Source: Methanolobus sp. (GTDB taxonomy: Archaea > Halobacteriota > Methanosarcinia > Methanosarcinales > Methanosarcinaceae). From it: 38,655 bases of DNA. Both the position numbers and the translations under genes were made by a program. Positions within the stretch are counted from its first letter, which is position 1. Every line of letters begins with the position of its first letter. The notes beneath the pieces were generated by a model. The model worked only from the letters and a program-made list of their open reading frames with translations. It was not told the DNA's origin and did not search any database. The DNA lies in contig NZ_JAUXNK010000048.1 of assembly GCF_030682845.1 (NCBI RefSeq), positions 1 through 38,655 on the forward strand, given 5' to 3'. This document shows positions 33,357-38,655 of this stretch, one piece after another.

Positions 33357-35584
33357 TACCCCCTGCGGACATGTTTTTGCCGGTTGTACTGCTCCAGGTC
33401 CCGGACGAATCTCTCGAAGGGGTAATCTGAGGACAGGTTCACGTTCTGGATGACGAACTCATCGCCTGCGTAGGTGTTATTGGTGGTGGAACCGGTTGTG
33501 TTACTGTTTGTCACATTCTGGACCGCGCCGGCTACGCTCTTGAGGCCTTCAGGAACAATTGAATTTATCCTGCCAACAGACTGCTGCAGAGGGTCTATGA
33601 AATATGCATCCCAGTTTGGGAGTACCTTGAGCGGGCCTTCTTTTGCTGGAGAGTGAGGGAAGAATCTGCCTACCCCGCCAAGGACATCACTAACTGTACT
33701 TTTCAACGAGTCGGCCTTGGACTTGATGCCGTCGATGAAGTTCTGTATAAATGACTTCCCTGATTCGTAAAGATCGGACCCTATAGATGCAAAGATATCG
33801 AATACAGAACCCAGTGCATTCGAAACAATACTCATCACAAAATCCATCTGTGTCTGCACAATGGTCTTGAGGGTGCTCCATGCACCTTCCCAGTTTCCTG
33901 TTAGGAAATAAGAGAAGATCAGGATAACATTCAATATCTGCTCAAGAATATGCTCGACCAAGGTAAGAATTGGTGGCAATACTTTCTGGACAGTGCCTGC
34001 TACAACGTCTGCAATGAAGCTTACCAGTCTTCCAAGGACAGTTATGAGGACCATCACGCCGGCTGTCACTATCTCGCCGTGTGCCTCCCACCATTCACTA
34101 ATCTTAGCAAGTGCTCTTGAAACAAACTGCCCGATGGCCGATATCACCGGCTCAACTGCAGCCTTGATATTATCGAATGTGTCATTGAGAGCTGGTCCTA
34201 TCTTATCCCAGTTCTTATAGATGACATATGCTGCCAGTGCAAGAGCCGCAAGGGCTATCCCAACCGGACCGAGTATCACACCCACAACTCCCGAGAGTGT
34301 AGCCCAAAGGCCTCCTGCAATTGCAGTGAGACCACCGGCTCCACCGATGAAGGTTAGCAGACCACCTACTCCTGACATGAGAGTACCAACGACCAGCAGG
34401 ATAGGACCCACTGCAGCAGCGATTGCTCCAAGTACAACGATGATTTTCAGAACATGGGTAGGTATTTTTGACATCATCTGGGCCAACTTGGTCAGTCCCC
34501 TAACAAGAGGAAGTACCCCCACTGTCACAACGTCACCTATCGCAATCATCAGTTCTTCCATTGCAGACTTCAATTGACGAGCAGCTCCACCTGGGCCACC
34601 CTGCATGATGTCTGCCATTTCCTGCGCGGCACCACCAGCATTCTCTAATTCCAATGTTTGCTCCCGGATAGCATTAGTACCTGTACTCATCAGGGCAAGC
34701 ATGCCCGGCCCGGCTTCCTGTCCGAACAACTCCATAGCGTCTGCAGTGGACAACCCAGCATTAGACAGAGTCTCGAGGATATCCGTGAATGATCTTGTAC
34801 TTGGATCTACATCTGCAAGAGTCAGGTTGTATTGTTCCAGGACCTTCGCTACTCCAGCAGTGGGGCTTGCCAACCGTGTCATAGCACCTCTAAGAGCAGT
34901 ACCCGCCCTGCTTCCCTGGATACCCGCATCGGACATCTTTCCTATCAGGGCAGCAGCTTCTTCCATTGACATACCCATCGCCGCTGCAAGGGGTGCTGCA
35001 TAGGACATTGCCTCTCCAAGTTGCTGGATATCCGTGTTGGATGATGCTGCAGCCTTTGCAAGTACGTCAGCAACTCTCCCTGCCTCGGATGCCTGCAGCC
35101 CAAAACCTGTCAGGACATTTGATGCGATATCAGCAGCTGTGCCCAGGTCGATAGCTCCGGCTGATGCCAGGTTCAGCATATCATCGGTTGCTGCAAGGAT
35201 CTCATTGACGTCAAAACCCGCCATTGCAAGATACTGCATGCCTTCTGCGGCTTCCGATGCTGAGAAGGCAGTTGTGGCACCCAGCTCCCTGGCAAGTGCC
35301 CGTAGCTGTTCAAATTCGTCGCCTGTTGCACCGGATACTGCCATCACCTTTCTCATGGAGTCGTCAAAATTGACTGCCGTGTTGTACGAGAGTGCGGCTA
35401 TACCCACCAGTGGCGCTGTCACCGCCAATGACATGGTCTTGCCAGCCGATGCCATCTGCTTGCCAGAACTCTGCATCTTGCTTCCGAGCTGGCCGACCTC
35501 GTTACCAACCTCAGCAAATGCCTTCTTCAGTTGGCCTACATCACCAATGATCGATACAACAAGTTCACCAACCGATGACATCAT
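33353..35584 (-). CDS. Tail tape measure protein
   Basis: This encodes 743 residues. The N-terminal coiled region (GQLKKAFAEVGNEVGQLGSK) leads to the phage TMP core with ALARELGATTAFSASEAAEG and MAGFDVNEILAATDDMLNLA, the signature of TP901-type tape measures. A hydrophobic part (about 360-460) holds several possible membrane helices, and a C-terminal domain with FFPHSPAKEGPL resembles other tape measures. The protein sets tail length and helps DNA entry. At about 1.5 angstrom per residue, the length predicts a tail of roughly 110 nm. The gene follows the frameshifted chaperone, as expected. Confidence 0.95.
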   Translation of the reverse strand: MMSSVGELVVSIIGDVGQLKKAFAEVGNEVGQLGSKMQSSGKQMASAGKTMSLAVTAPLVGIAALSYNTAVNFDDSMRKVMAVSGATGDEFEQLRALARELGATTAFSASEAAEGMQYLAMAGFDVNEILAATDDMLNLASAGAIDLGTAADIASNVLTGFGLQASEAGRVADVLAKAAASSNTDIQQLGEAMSYAAPLAAAMGMSMEEAAALIGKMSDAGIQGSRAGTALRGAMTRLASPTAGVAKVLEQYNLTLADVDPSTRSFTDILETLSNAGLSTADAMELFGQEAGPGMLALMSTGTNAIREQTLELENAGGAAQEMADIMQGGPGGAARQLKSAMEELMIAIGDVVTVGVLPLVRGLTKLAQMMSKIPTHVLKIIVVLGAIAAAVGPILLVVGTLMSGVGGLLTFIGGAGGLTAIAGGLWATLSGVVGVILGPVGIALAALALAAYVIYKNWDKIGPALNDTFDNIKAAVEPVISAIGQFVSRALAKISEWWEAHGEIVTAGVMVLITVLGRLVSFIADVVAGTVQKVLPPILTLVEHILEQILNVILIFSYFLTGNWEGAWSTLKTIVQTQMDFVMSIVSNALGSVFDIFASIGSDLYESGKSFIQNFIDGIKSKADSLKSTVSDVLGGVGRFFPHSPAKEGPLKVLPNWDAYFIDPLQQSVGRINSIVPEGLKSVAGAVQNVTNSNTTGSTTNNTYAGDEFVIQNVNLSSDYPFERFVRDLEQYNRQKHVRRGY

Positions 35585-35862
35585 GCACCTCTCTTGATTG
35601 CACTTCCGTAGATTGCCCGGAACTTAGCAAGGTCTGGCTCATCTCCTGTGAATAATTCGGTTCCTTCCTGTTCTGGCTTTCCGTTCATTGCCTGTCCCAG
35701 TATGCTCCAGAACACCTTTGCCTGCAGCTCGATTCCCTTGACACCCTTCTCGTAGTACATCATCACCTGTTCCATTGACATGCTGTCCAAGATGTACTCA
35801 GGAGATGCCCAGGAATACATCATTCCGAGCTGGGCGAAGATGTCTCCGATGGTGAGGGTAAG
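35581..35862 (-). CDS. Tail assembly chaperone, second reading frame (gpT-like part)
   Basis: The frame is entered by a -1 shift at 35862-35868 and encodes 93 residues: LTLTIGDIFAQLGMMYSWAS, then a helical acidic part ending in SAIKRGA. An ATG at 35823 could start an 80-residue protein on its own (ATGA overlap with the first-frame stop), but the 13 codons before it are protein-like and continue the same domain. Expected fusion with the first frame has about 213 residues. In tailed phages the fused form binds the tape measure while the short form coats it. The stop overlaps the tape measure start by four bases. Confidence 0.75.
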   Translation of the reverse strand, partial: LTLTIGDIFAQLGMMYSWASPEYILDSMSMEQVMMYYEKGVKGIELQAKVFWSILGQAMNGKPEQEGTELFTGDEPDLAKFRAIYGSAIKRGA

Positions 35863-36221
35863 TTTTTTTCTGTGCCTTCCTTTGTTTCTTGCATGGCCTT
35901 GAGCCTGGCAGTCACCGGCTCCATCACGAACTGTGCGAACTCGACAAGAGTGAACATGTCCACGTTGTCGATGAGCCAGTCTTTGGTCACTTTGGGATTT
36001 GACCGCTGGCAGGCAATGGCAACAACTTCAAGGAGGTCCTCAATGCCCTGGCCGGATTCAAGGGCAGCCTGCTTCTCAGGAGATGATGTGAGCTCAATGA
36101 GCTTCAGGGTTGCACGAGTAGAGAATACCGAAACGTCTACCTCTTCCCCTGCAATCCTGGCAATCCTCTTCTGCGGAACAACTGTGCCAAAGTCTCGAAG
36201 GATATCCTGGGACAGGCTCAG
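35820..36221 (-). CDS. Tail assembly chaperone, first frame (gpG-like), apparent CUG start
   Basis: This gene lies between the major tail and tape measure genes. No ATG, GTG or TTG occurs in frame before residue 74. Starting at the CTG at 36221, which overlaps the upstream stop as CTGA, the protein has 133 residues: SLSQDILRDFGTVVPQKRIA, then VSVFSTRATLKLIELTSSPE and a helical part. A second CTG at 36215 with GGGGGT upstream is an alternative start. The acidic, helical content and position match lambda gpG-type chaperones. The frame ends 14 codons after a slippery heptamer. A sequencing error at the start is possible, but other junctions in this operon use the same NTGA overlap. Confidence 0.75.
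   Translation of the reverse strand: MSLSQDILRDFGTVVPQKRIARIAGEEVDVSVFSTRATLKLIELTSSPEKQAALESGQGIEDLLEVVAIACQRSNPKVTKDWLIDNVDMFTLVEFAQFVMEPVTARLKAMQETKEGTEKNLPSPSETSSPSSE
35862..35868 (-). promoter_or_regulatory. A_AAA_AAC slippery heptamer for -1 frameshifting
   Basis: Read on the minus strand, codons GAA AAA AAC give the X_XXY_YYZ pattern, one of the known efficient -1 slip sites. A -1 shift here leads into the open second frame of the chaperone, which continues to 35581. Confidence 0.75.
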
Positions 36222-37012
36222 ACCCCCTGTTCATCATAGATCTCGAAGAGTTGGTCACCAGCTGTACGGCTGACATCCAGGACACCTTTCATTTTCAGGT
36301 GTGGCATTGCAGGATCATCACCGTCGTCTGCAGGGAACTCGATGTTCTGTCCTTCATTGACTGTACCCTTGTAGAGAGTGATCTGGAACTTCTTGCCGTT
36401 CTCATCGGTGTTTGTGATCCTCACAACCCTGTCGGATATCGAGGTCTTTCCACCGCTTTTGAGTGTGACCGAAGCATTTGGAGTGTAAGTGTAGTTGACC
36501 TTGACAGTCTCACCATCAGAGATCACAGAGGATCCTGCAACCCTGGCAATGCAGGTGAAGCCAGAAGCATCGACTGCGATTACAAAGTCGGTATTTCTCA
36601 CCGCATCGTTGTTGGAAATGTCCTTGACAGAGATCGAAGCCACTTCTGTGCCTGCTCCGTTCCTGAAGTTCAGCCTGACAAATTCAGTGCCTTTCAGCGC
36701 GTGCAGTTCGTTCGTGACCACTACAGGTGTTCCTGCAACTGCTGCATAGGTATCCAGGCCGCCTCTGATGGTGTTGAGGTTTGCAAGGTCGACCTCCATC
36801 ATGTCACCCTCGATGTAAGCAACATGTTCCTTGATGCCTACCTTCACGACGCCGGCATTGTCGCTCTTGACCTCCACGTCTTCCCATTCTTCTTTGAAGA
36901 CTGCGTTCCTGATAGCGCCGATATCTACAAGCGTTGCAACCGAGGTTCCTACCTCAAGTTTTCCGGAACCAAATCTTATGGCTCCGGCATTCTGTACTGT
37001 GGTTTGTGCCAT
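36218..37012 (-). CDS. Major tail (tube) protein
   Basis: This encodes 264 residues starting AQTTVQNAGAIRFGSGKLEV. It is beta-rich without membrane segments; residues about 35-90 (KEEWEDVEVKSDNAGVVKVG) match tube-forming proteins, and a middle part (about 105-200) may be an inserted Ig-like domain (VRLNFRNGAGTEVASISVKD). Position between the tail terminator and the chaperone is that of the tube subunit in lambda- and HK97-like viruses. It should be the most abundant protein of this operon. The stop overlaps the chaperone CTG. Confidence 0.82.
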   Translation of the reverse strand: MAQTTVQNAGAIRFGSGKLEVGTSVATLVDIGAIRNAVFKEEWEDVEVKSDNAGVVKVGIKEHVAYIEGDMMEVDLANLNTIRGGLDTYAAVAGTPVVVTNELHALKGTEFVRLNFRNGAGTEVASISVKDISNNDAVRNTDFVIAVDASGFTCIARVAGSSVISDGETVKVNYTYTPNASVTLKSGGKTSISDRVVRITNTDENGKKFQITLYKGTVNEGQNIEFPADDGDDPAMPHLKMKGVLDVSRTAGDQLFEIYDEQGV

Positions 37013-37014
37013 TT

Positions 37015-37398
37015 TTAATCACCTAGGTGTATGATCTTGAAATCGACAGGTACGTGGAAGAGGCCCGTCTCGTCCTCTATCGCGTCGAGGGAGTTGACGT
37101 ATACTATCTGCTTGATGTGGTTTCCAGAAGCAACGCCTTTGTACCGGGTCATGCACTCGATGACAGCTTCTGACAGGTCCTGCACTATCGCGAAGGATTC
37201 TGACCAGCAGGATATCTGGTATCTTGGTGTTCCGTGGCCGGTAATGTGGTCACGTGGTCCACTAATTTTGTGAATGGTTAACGCAGGTAAAGTTGCGTTA
37301 AGTGGCATCTTGAGAGGATATATGCGGCTGTCAACAATAGCCTGGACTGCAGTGTCATTGTACAGCAGGGCCCGAATGGCGCCATGAAGGGAAGTCAT
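37015..37398 (-). CDS. DUF3168 tail terminator protein
   Basis: This encodes 127 residues. SLHGAIRALLYNDTAVQAIV at the start and LPALTIHKISGPRDH in the middle are typical for DUF3168 proteins, which cap the tail tube (lambda gpU role). The gene lies between the gp10-like gene (4-base overlap) and the major tail gene (2-base gap), as in HK97-type operons. Confidence 0.82.
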   Translation of the reverse strand: MTSLHGAIRALLYNDTAVQAIVDSRIYPLKMPLNATLPALTIHKISGPRDHITGHGTPRYQISCWSESFAIVQDLSEAVIECMTRYKGVASGNHIKQIVYVNSLDAIEDETGLFHVPVDFKIIHLGD

Positions 37399-37823
37399 GA
37401 GTGCCTCCTGACCACTTGCTCCAGTTTCTTGGCAATAGCCTGCTCTATCTCGTCCGTGTTGTCATCAAGAGCAGGTCGCAAGAAGGGTTTGGGCTGCTGG
37501 TTGTAGCGCCTGCCGAGCTTATCGGTGTCCATGAAACCATGTTCCAGCCTGCGGGCATACTCCATTGAGGATCCGACTGCCATCTCGCATCTCTCGTTCG
37601 TTTTTTTGACGACAGCCGGACTAACCTCGGCTATGTTCCTGAACAGGTTCCCGGTAATACGGTGTGGAAATTCACCACCTTTCCTTGAATTATCCTGAGC
37701 TGCTCTGACAACTACCATAGCACCCGCTGCAGTGGTTTCCTCGAGGACGTCTGATATATCCTTGCCAATGGTTTCCAGTTTCTTCTGCAGCTCCTCGACT
37801 CCGGAGACGGTCATCTTAAACAT
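37395..37823 (-). CDS. HK97 gp10-like tail completion protein
   Basis: This encodes 142 residues. VSGVEELQKKLETIGKDISD at the start, VRAAQDNSRKG, and the YARRLEHGFMDTDKLGRRYN and PKPFLRPALDD segments are the hallmark of the HK97-gp10/putative tail-component family. The protein acts at the head-tail joint or tail completion. It overlaps the DUF3168 gene by four bases. Upstream, a 24-codon frame repeats its MFKMT start. Confidence 0.88.
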   Translation of the reverse strand: MFKMTVSGVEELQKKLETIGKDISDVLEETTAAGAMVVVRAAQDNSRKGGEFPHRITGNLFRNIAEVSPAVVKKTNERCEMAVGSSMEYARRLEHGFMDTDKLGRRYNQQPKPFLRPALDDNTDEIEQAIAKKLEQVVRRHS

Positions 37824-37881
37824 GATTGGCCTTCCTGGACGGCTGTGGTTTTTCGGTTAGCTATGGTCATTTTGAACATTG

Positions 37882-38163
37882 TCATCTCCCTGACAACGAT
37901 ACCATGAATCCAAGCAACTGCAAGGCAACAAGTATACCGAATCCAATAGCTGCATTCTTGCCGAGCCATTTATTCTGCTGGACCTCAAGGGCCCGAATCC
38001 TTTTTTCATGGTCATCAACTGGACATTTTCCCAGTTCAGCGAGCCTTCTGTCATGGTCGTCAAGCCGGGAGTATACCTTGTCAATTGATGCTCTGATGTG
38101 CTTCACATCGTTGCGCGTTTCAATAATTTTATCATAAGTGTCAATATCGATCTCCGCCATCAT
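37882..38163 (-). CDS. Small coiled-coil protein with C-terminal membrane helix
   Basis: This encodes 93 residues. Residues about 10-65 are charged and helical (DVKHIRASIDKVYSRLDDHD, later DDHEKRIRALEVQQNKW), then a helix near 72-90 (AAIGFGILVALQLLGFMVSL) spans a membrane. This layout resembles XhlA-type proteins of phage lysis cassettes, but the gene lies within head-tail joining genes, so the role is open. It overlaps the closure gene by four bases. Confidence 0.62.
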   Translation of the reverse strand: MMAEIDIDTYDKIIETRNDVKHIRASIDKVYSRLDDHDRRLAELGKCPVDDHEKRIRALEVQQNKWLGKNAAIGFGILVALQLLGFMVSLSGR

Positions 38164-38510
38164 TCCACCGCCTTAAGGTCGCATTCATAGTGATGCAGAG
38201 TGTTTGAGAACATCCAGAAAACAGGCTTGACAGCTGTCACTTCATATGCCTTCGAGAAGCCAGGCTCATCGCTTGTGATGGTCTGTCCTTCTGCAATCAT
38301 CACATCTGCGGGAAGGATTACAGCAGGTGTGGCAACCGCATGCTTCCCGCTGCTTGGTTCAATTAGCCCACTTTTGCTATTATTGTGAAAGAATCTACAT
38401 GCTGAGCTCGTAGATGTTTCTGTATATACTGGTTCACCATACTCATTCTGAGAGGTTTGTGTCCTGCTCACGATACTGCAGGTGTGGATCAGTCCGGCAT
38501 CGCTTACCAT
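38160..38510 (-). CDS. Head closure / head-tail adaptor protein
   Basis: This encodes 116 residues from the ATG at 38510, with GGGGG about seven bases upstream; a TTG at 38516 that overlaps the upstream stop is an alternative. SDAGLIHTCSIVSRTQTSQN at the start, the EYGEPVYTETSTSSACRF strand pair and VILPADVMIAEGQTI match small beta-barrel head closure proteins (SPP1 gp16/HK97-type). The position between the connector fragment and the gp10-like gene agrees. Confidence 0.7.
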   Translation of the reverse strand: MVSDAGLIHTCSIVSRTQTSQNEYGEPVYTETSTSSACRFFHNNSKSGLIEPSSGKHAVATPAVILPADVMIAEGQTITSDEPGFSKAYEVTAVKPVFWMFSNTLHHYECDLKAVE

Positions 38511-38512
38511 GT

Positions 38513-38655
38513 TCAATCCCCCGTGTTCACCGTTTTGATGCCGGCCCGGCCATAGAGTACAGAATATCCAGAAACTGCAAACCTGTACTGCTTCATGTAC
38601 TTCTCTGCAGCCTTCTCATGCTTCTCGATATCACCATCTACATTGTTGTACTGAG
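38513..38655 (-). CDS. Head-tail connector-type protein, C-terminal fragment
   Basis: An open frame from the window end to the stop at 38513-38515 gives 47 codons: QYNNVDGDIEKHEKAAEKYM, then KQYRFAVSGYSVLYG, ending KTVNTGD. The stop overlaps the TTG of the next gene. Its place suggests the head-tail connector or a similar head completion protein, but the fragment is too short to name a family. Confidence 0.5.
   Translation of the reverse strand, partial: QYNNVDGDIEKHEKAAEKYMKQYRFAVSGYSVLYGRAGIKTVNTGD

Larger units (their letters stand above)
26843..38655. mobile_element. Left part of an integrated head-tail provirus
   Basis: An integrase at the left edge is followed by an uninterrupted leftward late operon with head-completion, tail tube, chaperone, tape measure, hub and fibre-type genes. 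This is the classic long-tailed virus order. All genes have open frames and most junctions overlap by four bases, so the module looks intact. Packaging, capsid, lysis, replication and the right attachment site are beyond the window. The left boundary is set only to within the spacer 26840-26923. Confidence 0.88.

Noticed and set aside
35034-35597. Plus-strand 187-residue frame opposite the tape measure gene
   Set aside because: Ala/Ser/Pro-rich antisense shadow of the repeated helical tape measure sequence.
35581-35823. 80-residue frame as an independent complete gene
   Set aside because: The codons before its ATG continue the same protein-like sequence and are reached by the slip site, so a frameshift extension explains the data better. 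Independent initiation at the ATGA overlap remains a minor option.
36251-37018. Plus-strand frame of 255 residues opposite the major tail gene
   Set aside because: Antisense shadow; composition is rich in Cys, Arg and Asp as expected from reverse reading, and the minus strand has a coherent tail operon.
1-38655. CRISPR array, rRNA or tRNA genes
   Set aside because: No regularly spaced repeats and no rRNA or tRNA signatures were seen on either strand.

Overview
The window is a chromosomal segment of a methanogenic archaeon followed by the left part of an integrated head-tail (siphovirus-like) provirus. The organism call is an inference. It rests on an archaeal PurP-type purine gene, archaeal tRNA (guanine-10) dimethyltransferase, an archaeal type II methionine aminopeptidase, an XPD-like helicase, a HerA-like ATPase, a PGF-type C-terminal sorting signal, GGTGAT-type ribosome sites and the ablA-ablB pair for N-epsilon-acetyl-beta-lysine, a salt-stress solute typical of Methanosarcinales. 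A halotolerant Methanosarcinaceae member (Methanolobus-like) would fit, but the genus cannot be fixed from sequence reading alone.

Bases 1 to about 2760 are mobile and accessory: the N-terminus of an IS1-like transposase cut by the window edge, a TspO-like membrane protein, and an IS1341-type element with an intact TnpB and near-identical hairpins on both sides. Bases 2858 to 7701 hold rightward genes: a small secreted protein, an M24 (Xaa-Pro) peptidase, methionine aminopeptidase, a secreted protein that appears to start at CUG, a DUF1805 protein and the tRNA G10 dimethyltransferase. Bases 7679 to 10064 read leftward: a membrane-anchored winged-helix regulator, truA and a YgjP-like metallopeptidase. 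The regulator diverges from purP across a short spacer with two perfect inverted repeats.

Bases 10196 to 19565 carry purP, a COG2509-type flavoprotein, a HerA-like ATPase, ablA-ablB, a convergent Lrp/AsnC regulator, leuD-leuB (or the homologous coenzyme B chain-extension genes) and a small coiled-coil protein. Bases 19589 to 22331 read leftward: ferredoxin, then asd, an exported PGF-tailed protein and UMP kinase. Bases 22436 to 26839 read rightward: a possible structured RNA, a pilin-like protein, an XPD/DinG-like helicase, and a GerW/YtfJ plus DUF2953 pair.

The provirus begins between 26840 and 26923. Its tyrosine recombinase reads rightward, and a leftward late operon runs from the window end back to 28383. 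In transcription order the late operon is a head-tail connector fragment, head closure protein, small membrane coiled-coil protein, HK97 gp10-like protein, DUF3168 tail terminator, major tail protein, tail assembly chaperone, tape measure, a small distal-tail-type protein, baseplate hub and three receptor-binding or fibre-type proteins. This matches the lambda/HK97 tail gene order. Nearly all junctions are 4-base stop/start overlaps. The right end and the head, packaging and replication genes lie outside the window.

The strongest new observation is in the chaperone gene. It has no AUG, GUG or UUG start and apparently begins at CUG in a CTGA overlap. It also carries an A_AAA_AAC slippery heptamer where a -1 shift joins it to the next reading frame, giving a gpG/gpGT-type frameshift in an archaeal provirus. 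A second CUG start candidate occurs in the host chromosome at 5507.
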